Origin: Thalassiosira profunda
Lineage: Eukaryota > Bacillariophyta > Thalassiosirophyceae > Thalassiosirales > Thalassiosiraceae
Assembly (NCBI GenBank): GCA_036939355.1
Contig: JALLAP010001507.1
Location: 1 to 14,660 of the forward strand
Direction of reading: 5' to 3'
DNA length: 14,660 nt
The notes below the pieces were generated by a model. The model worked only from the letters and a program-made list of their open reading frames with translations. It was not told the origin of the DNA and made no database searches. Both the position numbers and the translations under genes were made by a program. Shown here piece by piece: positions 1-7,814 of the stretch. Positions within the stretch are counted from its first letter, which is position 1, and each line of letters begins with the position of its first letter.

Positions 1-1123
1 TGACGGCCAAGAGGAGGTTGGCCACCGCAATCAATCGCGGCGTCGAGGTGAAAATCGTGTCAATGGCGGAAAGAAAGGCGCCACTCCCCGTTCCGTTGGC
101 GTGATCTGTTGGAGATTGGGCCGCGGTGTCTCTTCCCTCGTTGGTGGGTAGAGAAGGCAGAACTGAGAAAGGATCGAACGAGCGCAGCACCGGCGCGAGG
201 AGGGCGTGCAGCTTGACGTTCGCAAAGGAGTTCTTCTTCGACCTGGATGGCAGTTTGGGGCGGCCCTCGACTGGGACGGGGACATCCCTCGCGCGTGGTT
301 GCTTCTGATTCTTCCACTCCCACGGAGGAAGCCACCGCTGCGATGGCGCGGGTGGCTCCGCTGCTTCCCCTGCGACGGGCTGATGGGATTGCCGTTGCAG
401 CTTCTGGAACACCGAAAAGTGCTCAGCCACGTGCTCGTTGACTTCCCGCACAAAAGTCACCGCATAATCGGTCCAGCTTGTCCAAGTGGAGGGTGAAGAT
501 GTCGGAAGGGAGTCCGCCCCCATCTTTTCTGTCTGCGGCTCCGCGGGAGAAGATTGCCTGGCCTTCGAGTGCGCCACAAATGCATCCCACTCTCCCTTCC
601 AGACGCGGCCCACGAAGTTCCCATATCCATCTAGTGCAACTGACCCCTTCGGCAACGTGCTTGCACTTGCATCCACCTCGCGCACTTCTTTTGCATTCCC
701 TCCCTCCTCCCTATCTTTCTGCTGGGCCGGCCTCGTCACGCTCACGCGGATGGATGGGAAAAGGGTGTTGGAGGGCGAAGTTACGATCGCGAGGACTGCC
801 AGGAGGACGCTGATTGCGAGGTACAGGTGGGTGATGGGACAGGAAGTGTTCCCCTGCCTTCCCGCCCGCCGGGGGTTGTCGTTCGGTGCACCCTCTGCAT
901 GCTCTGCATGGGGCCCACCCTCGTCGTCCGGGGGCACCTCCTCCTCCTCGCCACCGTCCCCTTCCTCCCGCCGCCGCCGCTCGCGGTGGCTGCTCCGGGT
1001 CCGCTCCAACAGCGCCCTCTGATTTTCCACGACGCCGTCGAGGCGTTGGAGGGCCTCCATCTGATGTTCGGCCAGTTCCATCACGCGGGCGCGGCGCTCC
1101 TCTTCCCCGATGGTATCCATCAT
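1..1123 (-). CDS. Unrecognised membrane protein, 3' end cut by window edge
   Basis: The frame read from 1141 down to position 2 has no stop (380 codons); from the first ATG (1123) it gives 374 residues and runs off the window, so the C-terminus is missing. Residues 1-50 are charged and helical (MMDTIGEEERRARVMELAEH, then repeated Arg/Glu), followed by an acidic Glu/Asp/Pro stretch. A clear membrane span lies at about residues 97-116 (core YLAISVLLAVLAIV). The following 240 residues are hydrophilic, with a conserved-looking patch ALDGYGNFVGRVWKGEWDAF and several Trp residues. A second hydrophobic run (LIAVANLLLAV) starts at the cut end and may be another span. I do not recognise the family. 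The 5' end is uncertain: an in-frame TAG lies at 1144-1142, preceded by a splice-acceptor-like CTAG, so an upstream exon is possible. An ATG at 1446 followed by a GTGAGC donor at 1394-1389 is one candidate, but its phase does not join cleanly at 1141. Membrane location is inferred from hydrophobicity only. Confidence 0.68.
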   Translation of the reverse strand, partial: MMDTIGEEERRARVMELAEHQMEALQRLDGVVENQRALLERTRSSHRERRRREEGDGGEEEEVPPDDEGGPHAEHAEGAPNDNPRRAGRQGNTSCPITHLYLAISVLLAVLAIVTSPSNTLFPSIRVSVTRPAQQKDREEGGNAKEVREVDASASTLPKGSVALDGYGNFVGRVWKGEWDAFVAHSKARQSSPAEPQTEKMGADSLPTSSPSTWTSWTDYAVTFVREVNEHVAEHFSVFQKLQRQSHQPVAGEAAEPPAPSQRWLPPWEWKNQKQPRARDVPVPVEGRPKLPSRSKKNSFANVKLHALLAPVLRSFDPFSVLPSLPTNEGRDTAAQSPTDHANGTGSGAFLSAIDTIFTSTPRLIAVANLLLAV

Positions 1124-1468
1124 GAAATTGGTCAGATCGAGCTAGCTTTACGGATGCCACGGCTGATTGCACGCCATCCCGGTTTCCTTCCCGTGCTGGG
1201 CGGCTGCGTGGGAGGGGCAGGTGGCTCCGACCTGCCGGGGTGGCGGTGGATCGAACGTTCTGCGTGGGGCGGCGGCCGGCGGCAGCTGCTCTTTGCAAGT
1301 CCACTAGCCGCTCTATTACGTATCCACTTACACAAGTTGGATAAATGACCCATTTTTTCTCACCATTCACATTCACCCTCTTGCTCTTGCTCACCGTCTC
1401 CGGTCTCCGCCTTCACCAGCGCCGGGGACGACGCAGCAGAGCTCATAAGCTCTCCCTCTCTCTAGACG
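1124..1468. other. Divergent intergenic region between genes 1 and 2
   Basis: These 345 bp separate the first ATG of the minus-strand membrane gene from the first ATG of the plus-strand EF-hand gene, so they should hold both promoters or a 5' exon of the membrane gene. On the minus strand there is a perfect donor-like GTAAGT at 1331-1326, a GTGAGC at 1394-1389, and an acceptor-like CTAG at 1145-1142. On the plus strand a pyrimidine-rich run (about 1451-1464) leads into the gene 2 start. One TTGCAA palindrome is at 1293-1298. No TATA box was recognised with confidence. Confidence 0.4.
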
Positions 1469-3390
1469 ATGAACGCGCCGCGGACGAGGGCCGCTGCCCA
1501 TTGCATCGGCCTCTGTCGCCGGCGGCGACTTCCATCGTCTATTGGATGTTCGCCTCTCTACCCATCACTCGCCCCTGATGATGTGTCACCATCCCCCTCG
1601 GGGTGGATGCGGCGTCACGATGTTTCCGCCCGCCCCTACCACGCATCGCCGCCGTCGCTCTCCGACAATCTGCTGGGGCACAGTCCCATGGCGCAGCGCG
1701 CGCCCGCCGCCCCGCCGCAGGCCGCGGCGGCGGCGCCCCCCTCCTGGGGGGTGGACTCCAACACCGCCGGCGGGGGCGTGTGGGCCCAAACGTCGGCGAA
1801 GAAGGAAAAGCTCAATGAATTGTTGACCGAGCTGAATGCCGATGGCGTCGACACTGGTGCGTTTTGAGGCAGCGCCTCTTTTGCAATGCATACCGCATGC
1901 CTTCTGACCTCGTTACACCCACTTGCAAAATATGCATCGTTGCAGGCACCAAAGGGATGGACACGCTGGACGAGGCCGCAACTGCGCAGGAAAAGCTGGA
2001 CCTGGAGTTCGCCGACGGGCTGAAGATGGTGGCAAAATTCGTCGACGATGGCAGGGAGGCGACCGAGGCAGATGCATCGGGCGATGCCGCCGCCGTGGGA
2101 AAAGCATCTGTGGCGGCCGGCGCGGCCATCCAACAAACGTTCCAGCTGCTCGAGAGCGCCTCCTCCGTGGAAGAGTGGGACCGGCCCAAATTCGAGGCGA
2201 CCATGACCGAGGCGATGCGGATCCTTTCCGAGGGGCTGCCGCCCGCCCCGGACATCAAAAAGCCCGTCGCGGGTTCGTTGGACGCGACCAGTCCCCTTTG
2301 CTACATTCGAGACTTTGCGGAAGGCGCCGATCCCGACGAGGGGAAAGCGGACGATGGCCAGAATGCCACTTCTTTGGATGATGAGGAGTTGGACCGTCAA
2401 ATCGAGCAACTGAATGATATCGTCGCCCGGGCCTTCGCGTCGTCCGCGCAGATGTACCGCGCGCTGCTCCTCCGCGCCGCGGCCCAAACGCTGCTGGAAA
2501 GCTGGGAAAGCATCACGGCGGCGACGAGCGGCGACATCGATCGGGCCGCCGTTGCCAAGGTGGCCCTGCCACCGCAGCGCGCGACCGTGCGTGGCGACGA
2601 TGTGCGGAACCTCTTCTCGGCGTACGCGAACGCGTCGGGCCCAAGCTGGATGCAAAGCTGGTGGTGTCTACTGGATGCCGACGGGGATGGATTGATAGAC
2701 GAGGAAGAAATGAACACTTGCGTCGAGCTGGCGATGAAACCGGTGCATTTGGCATTGAGCGACTTGGTGCACCTGGCGTTGGAGGCCTGTCCGGTAAGAA
2801 CGGCCGGACTGGGAGGCAACGAGGATAAGGCCTGGTTTCTGGGCGGAGAGGACATCGCCGACGTCAGTCTCGCCAGCAGCAGCAATCCATCTGCCGCCGC
2901 CAACGTCAACAAAAAACTGTCGTGGAGGAATCGCCGGAAGGAGCTGAAGGCGCGCCAGGCCCTCGCCCAAACGTTCCAGGCCACCCTCGCGCGCCACTTC
3001 CGCGACCAGGTCGAGACGCCGCACCGACTGCGGTGCATTTACGCGTGGGCCGAAAAATCCCACCAGGACAACGCGGTGGAGTCGATCTTGGTCGACGCCA
3101 GCGAGGAGTGGGGCGCGGCGTCGTCCCTCGTGGGACGGAAACGGTACGTCGAGCTGGAGCCCAAGATGTCGTATCCCGAATTCCGGAAGGAGCAGGCGCG
3201 GCATTTCCCCCACCTGGACAAGGTCGGGGAGGAGATTGCGACGAGCTTCAAGGAGGATTTGTGGGTGCGGCAGGGGAAGGGGCGGCAGAATGAGGAGCTG
3301 CGGCGACATTGCTTCTTGTTTCTGTTGGGTGTGAGTGCGGTTGACGCCGTAATCATGTTTCTTTAGAACAGCGAGACCAGCATCACGTGA
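1469..3390 (+). CDS. EF-hand calcium-binding protein of unknown family
   Basis: Two exons are well supported: 1469-1856 and 1946 onward, joined in phase (ACT G|GC ACC). ATG 1469 is the first start after an in-frame TAG at 1463; ATGs at 1607 and 1688 are in-frame alternatives, and the Arg/Pro/Ala-rich first 70 residues are the least certain part. The protein is about 600 aa. An Ala/Pro-rich N-terminus leads to helical sequence (KKEKLNELLTELNADGVDTG). At residues 373-384 (2674-2709) there is a complete EF-hand loop DADGDGLIDEEE, with Asp at positions 1, 3, 5 and 9, Ile at 8 and Glu at 12, so it should bind Ca2+. No second canonical loop was seen. The C-terminal 170 residues are helical and charged (LRCIYAWAEKSHQDN; MSYPEFRKEQARHFPHLDKV) and look like a domain I cannot name. 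The end is ambiguous: reading through gives a stop at 3364-3366 (602 aa), while removing a 36-nt GTGAGT...TTTAG segment gives a stop at 3388-3390 (598 aa). Cell location is not evident. Confidence 0.8.
1857..1945 (+). other. Intron of the EF-hand gene (89 nt)
   Basis: Donor GTGCGT at 1857 and acceptor TTGCAG ending at 1945, with a CTGAC branch-site match at 1904-1908 (branch A 38 nt from the acceptor G). It is phase 1. The exon 1 frame stops inside the intron (TGA at 1865-1867), while the exon 2 frame is open through it by chance. It contains two TTGCAA hexamers (1881, 1923). Confidence 0.85.
3331..3366 (+). other. Candidate 36-nt intron or retained C-terminal coding segment
   Basis: The segment begins with the strong donor GTGAGT and ends with TTTCTTTAG, in phase 0 and a multiple of three long. 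Spliced, the protein ends FLLGNSETSIT; unspliced it ends FLLGVSAVDAVIMFL. At 36 nt it is less than half the length of the other introns in the window (75-206 nt) and has no CTRAY branch site, so read-through may be the only real form. Confidence 0.4.
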
Positions 3391-3421
3391 ATTTCCTTAC
3401 AATTAGATTACCCCCTCACAC
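3391..3421. other. Convergent 3' junction
   Basis: Only 31 bp (55 bp if gene 2 ends at 3366) separate the stop codons of the plus-strand EF-hand gene and the minus-strand coiled-coil gene. The 3' UTRs of the two transcripts must overlap each other or the neighbouring coding sequence. No separate polyadenylation signal was recognised. Confidence 0.6.
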
Positions 3422-6400
3422 CTACCCACCTGCGTTGTGCGTCTTGCCTCCGAACCGCCTCGCCCTTTTCAAGGACTCGGCTAAAGCTTTCCTCCCTCCG
3501 TGCGCCTGGACAGCAGCAATACGGCAAAGTTGCTTTCCTTGCTGTAGCTGCTTTCCTTGTGATTGCTTCACAGCTTCCGAGCCTCGATTGTTCGGAGGCT
3601 GTTGCGCCCTCGGTTTCGACGGCGCGGCATTCTCGTCATTCTCGGGCGATACTTGCTTCAATCTTTGCAACGTCTTCATCGATTTGCCTCCAACGGCAAC
3701 GCTGCTCCTCGTGGAGGCCACAGGCTTCTTCTGAATCTGATCAAGCGTATCCCTCAACCGTCGAACGCTTGCCTTCAGTTCCGCCACCTCTTGCTCCTTT
3801 TCTTTCTTGTAGTGACGAGTCTGCTCCACTACCTCAATGTAAGCGTCCATCGACACTCTTTTATTCTTCGAGTCGAATACGAGCTGGTTCTCGAGCTGCT
3901 GAATTCGTTGGGAGTAGCGCCTTTCCAACTCCGCCCACTCCAAATCCCTTCGTTCAAAGTCGGCCTTCATTTCTTTGGATGGAGACAGGATCGACTGCTG
4001 CGCTTGAAGGTCCGAATACAACTGGTCAATGTAGACATGAGAGCTCTTGAGCTCTTTGTTCATCTCCTTGAGTTTTGCAGAGAGAAACGAAGTCTTGTCC
4101 TCGAGCTCAGCAGAGCGCGCACGTAATGCATCGCAATCCTTAGCACTCTTCTCCTTAGACTGCGGATGAGTGAGCGAGTGAGTGAGGACGATTAGACGAA
4201 AGCTAGATTCGGCACCGAGAGAAAAACAGATGAAGACTCACCTCGTTGGCCTCGGCCAAGTCCTTCTCAGAGACGGCAAGCGCATGAGCGAGAGCCTTGT
4301 TCGCCAACTGCGCAGACTCTACCACTCTCTTCAACTTCCCAGCGTCCTTGGTTTCTGACGAGGCATTCTTCTCAATGAGCACCTTCAACCTTGCCACTTC
4401 TCTTTGCGCGCTCTCGTGAATCGAACGCAAGTCGCCCAACTTCGTTCTGAGCTTGTCGTTGTCCTGCGAGAGATCTACATTTTGATCCCTAGTTTCCTCC
4501 AGCTCGTCCTGCAACTGGCGCGTGTCATCGTTTGCCCTTTGGTTGACACGCCGAAGCTGCTCCTGCAATCGTTCCACCTGTCCACGAAGATCGGTGTTGG
4601 CTCTTTCGAGCTCCGCCAGTTGCTGCTGCCAGGCGTCTTCTTTGTTGGCGGAAGACGCTTTGAGCTGCGACAACTCTTCTGTGGTAAACCGGAGTCGGCT
4701 CTTGGCCTCCGATAGCTCCCTGAGAAGAGAGTCCAACTCTCCAGTCAAGCGAGCGGCTTCTGTCTGAGTCCCCTTTCGTTGATCCAAGTTCTTCGTTGCA
4801 GCCCCGCTGGGTTGAATGTCTTCTTTAGCACCCTCTCCGTCATCACCAACAGTATCCATGCCTTGCTTCCAATAGTACGACTCCTCGTCCAGCGTGAACA
4901 ACGACTGCGACNTCATCACCAACAGTATCCATGCCTTGCTTCCAATAGTACGACTCCTCGTCCAGCGTGAACAACGACTGCGACAAATCCATATCCAAGC
5001 TGGAATCACCTTCTGCCGACGACGGCGATCCAGTTGGCAGGACGACCCTCTGCTTGTCGTGGCATCGACTTTCGTTGGACTTGGTCTGCACGGTGATAGT
5101 TTCCATTGGTCGAGACGTTCCTCCACGCAAGCCTTTGCCAGGCACTCGTTTCTGTGCGATTGGCTTGACGTTTTCTTTGTCGCCCGCGGCAGAGCCCTGA
5201 TAGCGGGGATTCTGTTTTCGTGCCGCCATCTTTGGCCGCACCTCCACGGGCCAATCTGCTTCGGGAAGCTGCAGCGACGAATCCTTCTGCAGTTTCTGCA
5301 ACCTCTTCTCGACCAATCGCACCAAACTGGGGTAGCGGAGCTGCTTCCCCCAGCTTTTGCCGCCCCTGTGGTTGGCGTTGCGGTCATCCGACAGCAGGCT
5401 CAGGATAGCCTCCAGGGTGTCGACGCATTCGCACCGTTTGACAAAGTCCACCGTCAGCGCGTCGCGGGGCAGACTGGACACCGAGGGCGAGTGCAAATGG
5501 CTCATGGGACTTTGAGGAGTGCTCCTGACAGCTGGACGATAACCGAACGAGGGCACAGATTGCTGCTGGGGCGTCTTCTTCGCCACACGCGGTGCCTTCT
5601 TGGCTGCGAGTTGTGTTTTCTCAGGAGGCGACAGGCCCTTGGCTGTCTTCAACAGCGATTGAAGCTGCTCTTTCGCCTCCGAGTATCCCGGAGACGAGGA
5701 CTGCATCCTCGCGGGCGCCGCAGCCGCAACAGGGACGTCCGGACTACTCATAGGCACCTCCACTTGCGTCACACTCAGCTCGTCTTTGCTGATGCTCAAC
5801 GAAAAGATGGAATCGTTCTTGAACACCGGGCTCGCCTTGTGTTTGGACGGGGTGTGGATAGAATGGGACACCAAGGGGCTGAAGAATTGCTCGTCGTCCT
5901 CGTCGTGGCTCTGGCTGAAATCGTCCATTTTCCACCCAACGCCGTCCTGCTTGGGCGTGCGAAATTCGCCATTGTTCGCGCCCTCTGGAGAGCGGCCATC
6001 GCCACCCACGACCTCGTTCGCCTTCAACTCCTCGTCTTCCATGACCGGAGGCAAGCCCTTACCGCTGGACATCCGGCCCACGTCAAGGCCACGCGCCATC
6101 GGAGGCGACGAAGATTTGGCCGACGATGCGGGCGTGAAAAACTCGTCATCGTCGCTCGTGGGAGACTCTCGGGGCGTCTTCACGGGATGCTGCACTCCCG
6201 AGGGACTTCCCTTTTCTTCGCTATTGCTTGCCAAGAGTCGAGCCTTGTCCAACATCGCCTCCGTGGTGTCGTCCAAGCTGCCGCCGCCCACCGGATGGTN
6301 TTGCCAAGAGTCGAGCCTTGTCCAACATCGCCTCCGTGGTGTCGTCCAAGCTGCCGCCGCCCACCGGATGGTACGCCTCATTCACTCCAAATCTTACATG

Positions 6401-7366
6401 CATTTCACCATCGTCGTTGCGACCCTCTCCACCAACCTCCTGCTGCACCTCCTGGGCAACAACCGCCGTCGCAACCCCTGCCGCCTTGGGCGACAACGGA
6501 TGATGGACCGGATCCAACCCAACCTGCTTCTTGATCTCCTCCACCGTAAACGCCCCCGGCTCGGCCGTCTCCCCGCGGAGGATGGCGTTGATCGTCCCAA
6601 ACTCGTCGCTCATCGCACTCACGTCATCCTCCGGGATGTCCTTTCCGGGCGTGTCGGGATTGGGCGAGAAGATGGAGCGACACTGCCGATTCTCCTCTTG
6701 CCGCTCCTCCCCCCCGTGCTGCACCCTCGACTTGTCCTCCCTCTTCTTCCTGGCGCTGCGGGCGTGGAACTTGGGCGAGAAGATGGAGTGGAGGAGGCTG
6801 ATCTCGTTCGATTCGTCCATGTGCGACGGCGAGAAGAGGAGGTTGGCGATGTCCTTGCCCCCGCCTTTGCTTTTGGGGCCGGGCGTGCGCCCTCCTTCTT
6901 GCTCATGACTGTGGTCCTGGCTGATGTTGAAGAAGGATTGCAGCTTGGGCGAGAGGAGGCATTCCTGATCCTTGAAGTGGCTGGTGAGCGAGCTGCTGGC
7001 GTTGGAGAGCGATCCGGAATCTTGGGAGAGGGTCCGGCGAAAGGTGACGGTGCGAAATTGGGGCTTTGGGGCGTCGTTGCTGCCGTTCTGTTGCTCGTTC
7101 TGGGCAGATGCCGATGGAGGATTTCGTGTAGGCGGGGCGGCGACTTGTGGCTGGGGCTGACGAACCATGCCCGACGATCCTCTGGATTGTTGAACGTGCA
7201 CCGCTGCATTTCCATGACCAGCAGTCGTCTGCTGGCGAGGATGGGTCGGGGTCGGCTGGGGTTGGACAACACCAACGGTCGACTGCCCAACCATCGTTGG
7301 AGGTGCGGGCGGCGGAGGCGGGGCTGGGCGCCTGGCGGCCACCGCTGATCCCGACACGGCGGACAT
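3422..7366 (-). CDS. Long coiled-coil protein with KEN box and many S/T-P sites
   Basis: Exons are 7366-4242 and 4159-3422, in phase 0 (GCC AAC GAG|TCT AAG). ATG 7366 is the first possible start, with an in-frame TAG two codons upstream (7372-7370). Two single-N gaps with 72-nt duplications (6228-6372 and 4840-4984) shift the frame; counting each locus once makes exon 1 exactly 993 codons, for a protein of about 1238 aa. Domain order: Pro/Gln-rich tail (1-120); a long disordered acidic part with repeated FSP/FTP-type motifs and full proline-directed sites TPGK, TPSK and later SPSK; a compact helical segment at about 612-669 (FVKRCECVDTLEAILSLLSD, then YPSLVRLVEKRLQKLQ); a KEN box, DKENVKP, at 706; a heptad-rich coiled coil at about 824-1121, broken only by the intron; and a basic C-tail. 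I do not recognise an orthologue. Cdk-type sites, a KEN degron and a coiled coil fit a mitotic, centrosomal or cytoskeletal scaffold, but this is inference. Confidence 0.82.
4160..4241 (-). other. Intron of the coiled-coil gene (82 nt)
   Basis: On the minus strand the donor is GTGAGT at 4241-4236 and the acceptor CCGCAG ends at 4160. A CTAAT branch-site match lies at 4195-4191, about 32 nt before the acceptor. The join is phase 0 and the heptad pattern continues across it, which supports the splice. Confidence 0.88.
4840..4984. repeat. Assembly gap: 72-nt duplication around one N
   Basis: Positions 4840-4911 and 4913-4984 are identical over 72 bases, with a single N at 4912. On the minus strand both copies encode LSQSLFTLDEESYYW and on to MDTVGD, so the protein would repeat itself and change frame across the N. 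Removing one copy plus the N (73 nt) restores one continuous frame. This looks like two overlapping contigs joined without merging, not a biological repeat. Confidence 0.88.
6228..6372. repeat. Second assembly gap: 72-nt duplication around one N
   Basis: Positions 6228-6299 and 6301-6372 are identical over 72 bases, with the N at 6300. The minus-strand reading of each copy is HPVGGGSLDDTTEAMLDKAR. The length is exactly that of the other gap, which points to a fixed contig overlap used by the assembler. Collapsing it restores the frame of the coiled-coil protein. Confidence 0.88.
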
Positions 7367-7814
7367 CCTCTAGAGGGCCTTCCAGAGCGCCGATGTGGCG
7401 AAGAGGCGGGTGGAGCGCAGCAACGCCGCCTCGGCGGGGAGGGGCTGGAGGCAGGGCCTGGTTGCAAAGCTTGCAAAAAAAGGTTGCAAAGTTGCGGACC
7501 AACGACCAATGGACGACAGAAAGTACGTACAATGTTAGGTACCTTGCAATCTTGGAATGTACATGCGTAGGAATCAGTATTTTGATTGGCGCTGTTGAAC
7601 GGGGAACAAAAAAATTTGCACGCAGCACGCAGCCGGCCCGGCCACACGCCACACTCACGACCTTGACCTGGCAGCCGCTGCCTCGCACCAGCGGCGTCTC
7701 CCGGGTGTATGGGCCAGCGTCATGCTCTCTAGCAGCCCCCAATGAACGATGAGGTGACGGATATCATCATGAAAATGCGCAGCGAAATTTAACGCACCCA
7801 CCAATTCCAATAAA
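7367..7814. promoter_or_regulatory. Divergent promoter region between genes 3 and 4
   Basis: These 448 bp lie between two divergent start codons. The middle (about 7455-7625) is clearly more AT-rich than the flanks. It holds three TTGCAAA copies within 29 bp (7462, 7471, 7484), a fourth TTGCAA at 7544, and an A-rich run before 7620. No clear TATA element or transcription start can be fixed. The role as a shared promoter is inferred from gene orientation. Confidence 0.5.

Noticed and set aside
486..1022. Plus-strand frame of 178 codons
   Set aside because: Antisense to gene 1; Ser/Arg/Pro-rich without a domain.
711..1394. Minus-strand frame of 227 codons beginning at a GTG
   Set aside because: No ATG start, a stop upstream in frame, and Arg/Pro/Gly-rich composition. 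It overlaps the membrane-protein frame, which has a convincing membrane span and stays open to the edge.
1395..1446. A 52-nt minus-strand first exon (ATG 1446, donor 1394) for gene 1
   Set aside because: The donor is good, but the phase does not join the acceptor-like site at 1142. The only matching acceptor, inside GAAGAG near 1108, lacks a pyrimidine tract, and the ATG would sit 23 bp from the divergent gene 2 start.
4840..4984. 72-bp direct repeats as biological tandem duplications or attachment sites
   Set aside because: Each pair is separated by one N, the copies are perfect, both pairs have the same length, and removing one copy plus the N restores the frame. An assembly artefact is the simpler explanation.
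4894..6534. Long plus-strand open frame of about 546 codons, antisense to gene 3
   Set aside because: It is a shadow of the coiled-coil gene. It crosses both N gaps, is Arg/His/Leu-rich as expected from reversing Ser/Glu/Gln codons, and shows no domain.
5786..7348. Plus-strand open frame of about 520 codons
   Set aside because: Also antisense to gene 3. It reads through the assembly duplication and repeats its own sequence across the N, and has no recognisable motif.
7808..7814. AATAAA just before the HAT-gene start as a polyadenylation signal
   Set aside because: It abuts the start codon of a plus-strand gene, with the nearest upstream gene pointing away, so no transcript would end there.
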